Positions 50,888 through 61,200 of a stretch of DNA of 64,000 nt are shown one piece after another (positions within the stretch are counted from its first letter, which is position 1; the number at the start of each line of letters is the position of its first letter). The stretch covers positions 34,473,820-34,537,819 of the forward strand of contig CM072919.1 in assembly GCA_037013685.1 (NCBI GenBank), read 5' to 3'. Below the pieces are notes generated by a model. It was not told the origin of the DNA. It did not search any database and worked only from the letters and a program-made list of their open reading frames with translations. This DNA is from Acridotheres tristis (taxonomy: Eukaryota > Chordata > Aves > Passeriformes > Sturnidae). Position numbers and translations under genes: made by a program.

Positions 50888-51515
50888 TGTAATAAACGAG
50901 GCTTGCAGCCTTCTGCCGGTTATCTCGTTTATTAATTAACAGCTGACAACGGGGACTCGAGATAAGCCTGAGCCCCTTGCGACAAACCGGAAAATTGATT
51001 GACAGCGTGACACACTGGGTGCTCCTTTGGACCCAAGTTTCTGCCGGAGGAGCAGGTGCGGAGCACCTGGGCAGTCTTTATAACCTTGGCCCCTCGCGGA
51101 TTGGTGCGCTGTTGATCCTCGCTCTGATTGGTCCTTTTCCTGCTCGCTGGTTGGTCCATACTGGGGTGCAATCTTGACCAGTCGTTTTGGAATACTCCCA
51201 TCTTATAGGCTGGCTCGTCCTCCAATCATCGTTCAAATTGCTGTCCTCTCCCCATGAGCTAATATTCTAGAAAGTTCCCTTCACCCAACTAACCACACAC
51301 TCCTTAACCCTCCCCCCACTGGCCACACACCCACACTGAAGCACCACCAACCGACAGCCTGCTATCTTGCTTCTAACATTCCCTTAACAATTCCTGCATA
51401 ACCATTCCTTAGCTATCCATAGTGTCATAACAATTCATTAACGATTCATAATTTCATTGTAGTAATTAATAACTTAGAACTCCACCCCCAACATTAACTC
51501 ATTTGTAACATGGCT
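50883..51515. repeat. 5-bp target-site duplication TGGCT flanking nested LTR
   Basis: TGGCT at 50883-50887 and again at 51511-51515, directly outside the TG...CA ends. A 5-bp duplication is usual for ERV-L-like elements; that family assignment is inference. Confidence 0.85.
50888..51510 (-). mobile_element. solo LTR of an endogenous retrovirus, nested
   Basis: 623 bp with imperfect inverted ends: TGTAATAAA at the plus-strand start and TTTGTAACA at its end. On the minus strand it has a TATAAAG box (51076-51082) and AATAAA (50928-50933), in the right order for U3-R-U5. There is no internal retroviral sequence, so it is a solo LTR left by recombination. It lies about 1.4 kb upstream of the left kinase copy's start exon and in the same direction. 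An 11-bp inverted repeat (50890-50900 and 50924-50934) sits at its 3' end. Confidence 0.88.
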
Positions 51516-52118
51516 CACCTGCTGTGGCTGTGTCTCCTCGCAGGCTCGCGTGCAGCGTGACCCCAGGCAGCTCTGTCTGGGCAGCTCCTTCAGTTGTGCT
51601 GGGTGCCCAGCTGACGCCGGCCATGCCTCACGCAGATCCAAACTGCAGGAGTTTTTCTCTGCCCAGAGCAACACAGACACTGCCAAGCTTTCCCAGGAGC
51701 TGCAACACAACCACGGCCCAGCAGTGACACCACTTGCTCTGCTGCGCTTTGCCCTGCTCTGCTCCTCTATTCCCAACTAGAAGCCTGTATCTCCACAAGG
51801 ATTTGCGGCCTGGAGGCAATGAAGGAAGAAGACCTCTGCCCACTTCCAAACTGTGCCACAAACCCCATCCATGGGTCTTCCCATGGTTTAGAAGCAAATT
51901 TAGAGCTTATTCATAGAGTGAGAACAAAGGCAAGCTTCCAACACAGTGAAGGATTTACAGTATTTATTTTAACTCTGAGTCTAAACAAGGTAGGAAATAG
52001 TAACTAGAAACTACAACCTAGAAGCTAGAAACAAGAAGTTGGAAGCTAGAAACTAGAGACTACAAACTACAAACTACAAACTACAAACTACAGAAAACAG
52101 GAATGGCCTCTTCTGGGG
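51516..52118 (-). other. 3' flank and 3' UTR of PAK3-like gene
   Basis: The stop codon at 52119-52121 is followed on the minus strand by a 3' UTR with AATAAA at 51963-51968, about 150 bp downstream. Between them lies a tandem array of short ACAAACT-like units. Positions 51550-51950 show no recognisable feature. Confidence 0.6.
51999..52095. repeat. 7-bp tandem repeat (ACAAACT type) in 3' UTR
   Basis: About four and a half exact 7-bp units at 52059-52092, preceded by degenerate CTAGAAA/GAAGCTA units from about 51999. It lies just downstream of the kinase stop codon on the minus strand. Confidence 0.85.
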
Positions 52119-52208
52119 TTAGTATCTGCTGCCGGCCATAAACTGCTGCGCTGCCATGATCAAAGGCATCAGGCTGGAGGTCGGCTTGGCTGAGGTCACA
52201 AACGGATG
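52119..52208 (-). CDS. PAK3-like last exon
   Basis: Starts [20 protein letters not shown] and ends AGSRY before TAA (52119-52121). It corresponds to the PAK C-terminal helix HPFLKLAKPLSSLTPLI. Acceptor GGGCAG. Confidence 0.9.
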   Translation of the reverse strand, partial: HPFVTSAKPTSSLMPLIMAAQQFMAGSRY

Positions 52209-55200
52209 CTGCCCAAAGAGAAAAAGAAGAAATTAACTTCTACTTTCCTCACAGGCTGAAACAGCCTTTCTCTGTCACCAGAAACATACAGAAACGAGGG
52301 CATTCTGTGCACCTCTGTCTCCACATCGGGGACCTTGCTACCACAGGCAAACATGGCTCACAATCCCACAAATGCATTAGGCCAGATGTCTTCAGGTGAA
52401 GGAGATTTGGTCTAGGTGACCTTGAAAGGCTCTTTCCAAGCCATCCCAGGCCAGCATTCTCCTTGCTTTTCCTTTGAAAAGCCCCACGACTGGAGATGCT
52501 TAGGAGCGGGGCCCATCTGTCGCCTTGCACTTGAGCAGAGGAGGAGCCCCTGGCAGCGGGCAGCTGGCGCACCCTGCAGCCGCTTTGCCTTTTACCTGCA
52601 GAAGCTCCTGGGCACACCAGCGCCTGTCCTCGTCTGTCTCCAGGCAGCAGCGCAGAAAGTGTCGCAGGAAAGCGGACTGCTGCCCGGGGTTCTGCAGCTT
52701 TGGGGTGTCCCCGGTGCTTATCAGCTGTCGAACCTAGAGAAGAAGGCAACGCCACATTCTACCTGTCTCCTTCGTGCCCCAAACCGCTCGCCCACAGCTC
52801 ACTGGGCAAGCTCCACTCTCCAGGGGCACTTTCCTCCCTGCCCGAGGGTGGCAGATGCCTTTGCTATCCCAACCAACAGAACGCGTAGCCAGGGGCAACC
52901 ACAGCCAGTCCAACGTGCAAAGGCTCCAGCCTTGAGCCCTGGTTACATTGGCTGACGGAACTAGGAGCAACTCCATCAGCACAAACACACTTTGCTTCTC
53001 GGAGGACTGACACCAGCTCTACAGTCCATTTGGAAGAGGGACTTTGGTCTAACTCTACCATTCCCAAAGATTATTCCATAAAATGCAGCTCGGCGCTGCT
53101 CACTGCTCTCTTAGGCAAAGCTTCCATCAAGCAAAGGGCATCACGATTTTTTTGGCTCTTCATCATAAAACGGCAAGGAGAAGAAACAGGGCAAGAAGCA
53201 CGAGAGACTATGCAGTCCGGAACCCAGGGACTTCAGGTGATAGCGAACTTCCCAGGCAGAAGAATGGGGGCGGCATTTGTTGGAGTGACAGGAATATGGG
53301 AGAGAAGTGACAGCGCACCGTGCGGGAGGATTCTGTCAGGTAAGGAGGCGCTCCTTCCACCATCTCGATCCCCACGATGCCAAAGGACCAGATGTCCACT
53401 TTGGTGCCGTAGGGCTTGCTGGTGAAAAGTTCTGGCGCCATCCAGTAAGTAGTCCCGACAGCTGATCTCCGTTTGCTCTGCCCAGCCGTGAGCTGAGCAG
53501 CGAGGCCAAAATCAGCTGGGGAGAAAAAACCGCTCCGATCAAGCCAGCGTCATTTAGGAAAGCAAACAGAAGAATTCCCCACTCTAGCAATGTCCAAGAA
53601 GGCAGTGTGCAATCCAGCTGCAAAAGGGGCCACGCTGGCATTCCCTAGGCCTGCACTGAGGAAATACGGCATTGGCCACTTAGCAAAAGCCCCCAGTTTC
53701 ACACCGTGGCTTTTAGTCAGTCCCCTGAAACTGCCTTGCTTGGGAAGGGACACATACAAGCCAAAGCCCCTCCTGACACCTTCTTGCCAGCCACTCCACC
53801 CTGCCCCTCGTGGCTGTGCTCTGCGCTTGCAGCAGGGCAGCCTGCACTGCCACAGGCACCACTCCTGGGGAGCTGGCAGTCCCTCAAACGCACCCCCAGT
53901 GCGCAGCCCACCACGGCTGAGGCTGGCCAACAACACCCACCCAGCTTGACAGATCCACGCAAGCCCAGGAGAATGTTGTGGCTTTTGATGTCTCGGTGGA
54001 TCACTTGCTTGGAGTGAAGGAAATCCAGGCCTTGCAGGCACTGAGGGAGGAAAAAGAAACACGAGCCTGAGAGTCCCTCCTCTGACTTCATCCCACAAGC
54101 AGGGAAGTGGCACATCTGCAAGACTGACTGACGGACTTGCTGCGGCATGGTGAGCCACGGCAGGAAAGGCTGCTGGCAAGGGCAAGAGCTTGCTGCTCCA
54201 ACACGAGCACAGCAGTGCCTTTCTAAGTGAGAGTGTGTTCACTTCTGAAAGAGAACGGGCAATTGCTCCTCTGGCCAGTGCCCTGCAAACACAGACTGAA
54301 AAGGAGCACTGCTGCCGTGCCTGTGCTCTCTCCAGCAGGCAGATGACAGCGGACGCTTTTGCAAATCCCGTTTGGGTGCAAGGCTCTCTTTGGAGACTGA
54401 GCTCTCGGACAGTCCTGGCAGTATCTCTTTGTCTTTGCCACTCATTCGATATTGTGTCAGCAACATTGTTGCTCTTACAGGGAAGGAATGTAGCAGACAC
54501 AGGCACCAGGCAAGTGTTTAGGAGAGACAAATGCAAACAAACACGCTAGAAGAAGAGCCCGCACGTTGGCAGGCACTTCAGATGCTCTCCCTCCTGCCAG
54601 TCATAAGAGAAAGGCAGAAAGGAAGCTCGGAAGATGAAACCAATCCTCCCCTCACCACCCATCCCACCCAAGCCGTGGGAAGCACAAGCACCATCCCTTA
54701 CCTCCCGAGAGACCACTGCTATCTCTCCTTCTGCCATAATGGGTCTCCCTAAGGACATCATATAAAGAACCTCCGTCCATGTATTCCATCATGAGCCAGA
54801 GTTCCTCGTGCACCAGGTAGCTGAAAGGAGGAAACAACAGCCTGGAGATGAATGTGCACACATACGTGGCCCAATGCATTCTTGTTTCCGTGTCTCTCTC
54901 CGAGGAAGACGGGAGGAAGGGAATGGTGAAATGCTAGGCTCTACAGGGCTTGAACTCTGTGCTGACTAAAAGACTGCTTGCTATCGCTATCCACACCAGT
55001 GCAACAGGCCAAGGAAAATGCACTCCACAGTGCTTTCTCACCACCACTTAAGGAGCATGGCAAAACCATCAAACCCCAAACCACATAAGAAAACGTAGAG
55101 GGAGCGCAGGAACTTTGAGGCTGTTGGCTCAGTGAAATAGGGCCAAGTCCTTCCTGGTCTTTGAAAGCGCACGTCAAACTAGATATGCCGGGAAAGATGA

Positions 55201-58200
55201 ATGCAGCCCCAATGCAATCTCCTCCCAGGATGCTGTAGATCAGCCCAGGAAGAGGAATTAACAGCTCCATCCTCTGCCAGCCACCGAAGGACTGGTTGAA
55301 CCTCTGGCTTGCAGGATGGCAGTGACCCTTCCGAGCACAAGAGCAGAACCACTCACCTGTCGACATAGTTCACGAGGTTGGCGTTCTGATTGTAGCGCAT
55401 GACCCGGATTTCATTCACGCATCGTTTGTTGCTGCTCTCTTGCAGGAGACTAATTTTCTTTATGGCCACCTAAAATGACATGGAAATCCATGAACCAAAG
55501 AAGTCCGGCACAGGACCACAAGGGGAACATGGAGACAGCGATTTTGGGACGATAGAGCTGGGCTGTGCCAAACTGCCTTGCGACTGGACATCAGCAGAAC
55601 TTGAAGCTGAGCTTGCAAGAGCCCTTTACACTGCTTGCCTGGGCACCATTGCCAGGACACACAGCCAGAGAGCCTTTGCCTTGTAAACCGAGGAGAAGCA
55701 GGGTCTAAACTCTCCATCTCAAAGCCGTAAGCACACTCGCCGCACCCGCAGTCTTCCCCCAGGCCCCTTACTTTGTCATCCCCCTTTTCATTCACACGCC
55801 TCTTGCAAGCAGGAAGCCATTTTGTGCCAGTAAAAACGGAGCAAAACTGCAGGGAAACCTTTGGCACTTCTAGGAGACTTGATCATTCCTCCAGAAGCCA
55901 CTCTGCCATTCTCCACTGCACAACAACAGAGCAGACTCTTACAGACATGACAGATAAAATGCTGCCCTAAGCACATCCTGACCGTTATTCCCCCTTTCAG
56001 AAACACAACCCTGCGCACTTTACTGAGATAAAGCCGTGATGATGGAAACATCATTAAGGACACCTCCAAAATACACAGTCCCTGCACTTCCTCACTTCAG
56101 CAATTTTCATTTTGCCCCACTAAAACACTTTCCTTCACACCGCTGACATTTGCAAATACTGCCCGACTGTAAACAGAAATAACCCAAGCCTTGATCCTCT
56201 AGCGATACACGCCAGGCTCTGAGCAGGGCTTAGGCCCTTGGCAGACTCCTTGCAGACCTCTCCCTCTCTCTCTCAGCACAGTTGCCAAGGGCAGCACTGC
56301 AGGTGGCTAAGGAGCTACCAGCACAATTCCCACGGATTTGCTGACAGCCAGAAAGGAGAATTTGGGAGGCCTGAGCTGCAGCCCCAAAGAGCAGTGCCAT
56401 TCTCTAAGACACCACCTTGGCACTAAGACCCAGCTAGCATGTCCTGCTCTGAAAGATGCCCCTTGGCCTCCTTGCGCTCACTGCAGCAGCTGAGAAGGAC
56501 AAAATCCGTCCCCACTCTATTTGGCAGGCAGACGCTGGCAGGCACTTTGTTTGCCTTTGCAGCAAAGCTCTACTGGCGACCCAAAGCTCAGGCACAGCTC
56601 GCAGCAGTGGGGAGGGCACTCGAGAGCTGCAGAAGCTGCAGCACTGCTTGACGCTTACCTCGTCTCCTGTGGCGTTCTCCACTGCCAAGCACACGGTGCC
56701 GAAACCCCTAGAAACAAAACAGCAGCGGAGAAAGGAGAAGTCCTTTAGTCCCTGCAGGTGGTGCCAGACCCTGCACTCCAACGGGGAAAAAAAGCCCCTG
56801 GGGGGCAAACAGCAAATGGACCACGAGAGATTGTGGTCTGGCTCTTTGTCCTCTTTCTCTTTCTGTGTCTGTGCACGTGGGGGATTCTTCCAGACACACA
56901 CATGGCCCTTGGGCCTGCTCACACCTCTCCTTGGAGTCTATCTGCCAAACCCAGGCTCCGCCACACAGGCCTTCTGGGAAGCCTGAAGCCATGGAACGGC
57001 CATCGGAGGAAAGCTTCTAGAAACAGATCCTTTCTCCAGCTGACAAGGAAAGTAGTCTCCAGCCACAGCTGCAGCCACAGGCAGAGCAGCCAAAGGTCTC
57101 CACTGTTGCACACACAAATAGAGAAGTCCTCAAAGCAGAGGATCCTCAGACAGCTGCATTCTGGGTGCAGAGCCATGGGCAGCTGCTTCTCTTCGGTGCA
57201 CCAGACACAGAAAGGACTCTACTTTGCAGGTGACTTCTTCTACACTTGACTCCTCCCAGGGGAAATGTTGCAAATCGATCCCATCTACAGCCAGCAGAGC
57301 GGGCTTGCAAAAGGGAACAGCTTGGTGGGTTCTTTGCAGCAAAGGCCTAAACCCCACAGGATCCACCAGGGATGTGCCATCAGGCAGATGATGCCTTTTC
57401 CTCTAGCGTGCATTGCCATTGGGCATTCCCCTGAAGCTTTGGCTTTTGCCACCTCAGCTCCAAAAGGGAGCTGCTTCTTCCATTTCTGCTTTCGGCTTCT
57501 AGACTAAGTGGTGGTCATCCTGACCACTGAACCTTGTTTTCAGCAAAACACTGGAAAGAAATATTACTGAGAGCTCTTCCCCGACAATCCTCGGCTGCTA
57601 ACTTCGTCTTGGAGGCAATGAAATCTTTCCTCCTTTCATTCCCGTCTATTCTGTATTGGTTTGGGACATGCAGAAATGATTGCTCCTAAGAAAAGCGGCA
57701 AATGGGGGCAACGCACTTGAGGGACAGCAGATCTCCCAGGTGCTGCTCTTTGCTGCAGAAAAGACTGGTGTCTTTGCCATGTGTCCAGGTGTCTTTGTCA
57801 TGCCTTCGGACCACAGCTGTCAGTGCTGACCAGTACTGAGAGACGGCAGCATCTCAACGCAACGTCTGAACAGCTTTGGAGCTTGCCTGACGTCACTCTG
57901 GCGAGAAGTGACACCAGCAAAGTACACGGCCCCTCCCTTTGAAGAAGGACCTGAGGCTGCACTCACCCTTTGCCAATAGTTCCCACTTCCGTATATTTGG
58001 CCTCTGGATCTCCTTTGCTCACCAGCATCCCTGTAAAAATCCAAAGGAAAGATGCTCACTTCAAAACAGAGAGGCCGCCCTGCAGCAGAGCCAAAAGGCA
58101 GCCCCAATCTCTGGCACACTGGGCCCTTTCAACTCCCTCACTCGAGAAACAACAACACCATTACCGCTCCACCACCACCACCACCACCACCACCAGCAGC

Positions 58201-61200
58201 AGCAGCAGCAGCAAAACAACAGCAGCAAAGACAAGCAGCTCTGCAGCGCACATGGCCCTGCACAAAGCTAAAAGTCCAAGCTAACATCTAAGCACATGGA
58301 GAAACAGTCAGGGGAGACAGGGATCAGGAAACCCGAACCAAGAGAGGTGATTGCCTGATTGTCGTCTATAAAAACAAAACATTTCTGTTCTTGGCAATAA
58401 ACACTCCATGGCATTCAATACAGCCTTTAATCCCTGCAAACAGCCAAGACACCTTGGGTTCTGGAAACAATTTTGATCAACAAGGCTGCCCTTTCCAGAA
58501 GCGGAAGAATAGCGCAAAGTGCTTCCAGCAGAGGCGCAATCTCTGACTTGAAGCAGGACTTTGCCTAAACAATGCCTTCCTGGCTTTTCAAGAGCAGCAG
58601 CTGATGGTACAACCTACTGCGATGGGCCTTAGCAACGAGGTCCCTCAGCCTTTAGGACAGGCAAAGTTCTCAAGATGAGCTTGGCTGGGCCCCACAGGAG
58701 CTGGGCCCACAGGAGCTCCCTGAGGCCTACACATTCACAAGGTCACAGCCTCCTGCTCAGCCAGAAACAATCTCTCTTTTGCACCGAGGCAAGCTCAGGC
58801 AAAGCCAAACGGGGCCGAGCTGCCCCCCGAGGCAGGAGCAACAGCCCGGGCTTCCTTCACCACCTCCAAGCACAACCACGGGCCCTGTGTGGCGGCCACA
58901 GCGCCCGACACTCAGCTGAGGAGGAGCAGGAGGTGGCACAGCTCACGCTGACACCCGCACACACAAGGCACTGCTCCAGCAGACAGGCATGGCAAAGGAC
59001 ATACTCAGCACGGCCAGCCACTTGTCCTCTGTTCTCTCTCGCAGCTGCTCTGTGCTGCCAGAGGAGCTACTTGTGCTCCACGTAGACGAGCTGCTCTTGC
59101 TTGGCTTTCCAGCTCGGGGACTGGAGGCTTCTTCAGAGCCTGCAGCTGCAGCTCGTGCAGGTGCCAGGACGGAGGAGGTGGAGCTCTGGGACAAGAAATG
59201 AAGCTGGCTCAGAAATGTGCCCACCACAGATGCCCCTCCAATGCCGTTTCAAATGCAAGTCCCAGATGCAATGCCGGCCACATCCGGGCCTCTTCACACC
59301 TCGGCTTTTGCTGCCCCCTTCTCCAACTCCAGGCACAAAATCCAAGGGCTGCTCTTACGTGATTCACAAAATGGCACCAAAGACACTGCGAAGCAGAGCA
59401 GGCACTTACTGATGTTGGCTGCTCAGGCCGTGGGCTGACAGCAGGGGCAGGTTCATTGGCATCTTCCTCCTCTTCAGCCTCTTCCTCGGCTACAGAGGCA
59501 GCCAGAGCAGGTGCTGGCGCTGCCCTTGTGCTCTGTGGACACACAGCAGCATGAGGGACAGGAAAGGACCTGTCACTCAGAACCTCGCCTATATTCAGCT
59601 ACAGGCCCCGCTGCATCTCAGCTGTTCCTTTAGCTCCCCACAGCTGCTCCGGGAGAGGGCCAGCTCCCTCCAGGGGACAGAGTCTCCTTCCTGTCCTGCA
59701 AGGCTGTGACCTGCATCTTCGCACTGCTCTCCTCACCGGGGACAGGGAGCCTGCACAGCCACTGGGCACAAAGGGCCTCGCCTGTACGCCGGGAGCATCC
59801 AAAGACACGCGAATGCTACCTCTTGTCTCTTGCTAAGACAAATTCACCGCCCCGCTCGGCGTACTGGGACAACGATGCCTAAGCGTCCAAGTTCCTTTGC
59901 ACACCCGTTCTCCAGGCCTCCCTGGCCGGGGGAAGGGCTCTGGAAGGGCTGGAAAGATTCCAGCCCTCAGCATCTTCAGCCACACATGGGAGGCGTGTGT
60001 CCAATCAGAAACTTGCAGCTCTGCTTTGCTCCAGCCTCAGGGCTACCCAGAGCTGCCACTTACTGATGCTGGATGCTGAGAGCCTGCAGTGGCAGCAGCT
60101 GCAGCTTGGTGGGCATCTTCCTCCCCTGTGGCCTCTTCTTCAGCAAGACACGCAGCCAGAGGAGGCTCTGAGGTTGGTTTTGGGCTCTGCAGACAGACAG
60201 CAACGTCAGCGACAGGCAACCTTCTTTAGATTCAGCTCTACACCCAGATGCACTGAGGAGAAATCAATCATCTGGAGAGAAATGGGATTCGAAGTCTTCC
60301 AACTCAAGTAAAATGGCCCAATTAGATCGGACTGCACTCTCCTGTGTAGGAGAAATTCCATCACGGCTTCAAGCAACCCCACTTTCCTCTGCTTAAAAGC
60401 TCTGAAATGGAACGGGAGGAAACAGCCAGCGATTCTCCGGATGCTGCTGCTGCTGCAAGGAGCCTGGACTGTACTTCAATTCATCCAACCAAGCCGGCAC
60501 TGGAGTGCAGCAGGCCCAGCTCACAGCTTGCTCCACAACTGTCCAACGCTACCAACACCAAAGGCTCCTTTCCCACTCACCCGAGGACCGGATCCTCTCC
60601 AGGCACGGGCGATGTGACCTGCAACACACAAGGCAAAAAGAAGCGGATGCTGTGAGAAAACTGCCTGCCCTGGGCAAGCCCACCAAAAGGTCAACCCAAA
60701 GACAGAGCATTCTGCTTGCACTACGTCCCTCCAGCAGCAGCCCTTGTGTCACACAGCAAGCAAGACAAGAGCACAAAGTACTGCCTTGTGTCTACCTTCC
60801 ATCCTCCTTGGCCACTCAACCCACAGACACTTGAGACCCAGAAAGCCCGAGTGGTTCTGGAACAGTCATTGCTTCTGCCCCACGCCACCCAGCACGAGCT
60901 ACAGCTCCTCTCTTTCCTTCTCTTTCTCTTCAGTTTTCTGAAGAGATGGCAAGCATCAATTGCCATCAGCTTGCCGAAAACATTTCCCCAGGAACGCTTC
61001 ACAAAGTCCCTCTCAGCCATGGTGGCAGCTCTATTGTGACACAGCACAGGAGCAGCTCCTGGGCTCAGGAGCATGCAAGACCTCTTCTGAGATGTTTCTT
61101 TCAGAGGCCTTTTCCAAGCTGGTCCTGTGATTTCATCACAGAGGGAATGGCTCTTTTAGCACACAGCAAGTGTCGACTTCCACAAACACATCCTGGCATG

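Noticed and set aside
53550..54536. A 328-codon open frame on the minus strand, the longest in the window
   Set aside because: It runs through introns and reads the 53941-54040 kinase exon out of frame; the exon in its proper frame gives the conserved HRD motif.
60721..61074. Minus-strand frame starting [20 protein letters not shown] as an alternative first exon
   Set aside because: Its possible splice ends do not give the phase needed for the 38-bp exon, and no family resemblance was seen. The 61533-61608 exon fits exactly.
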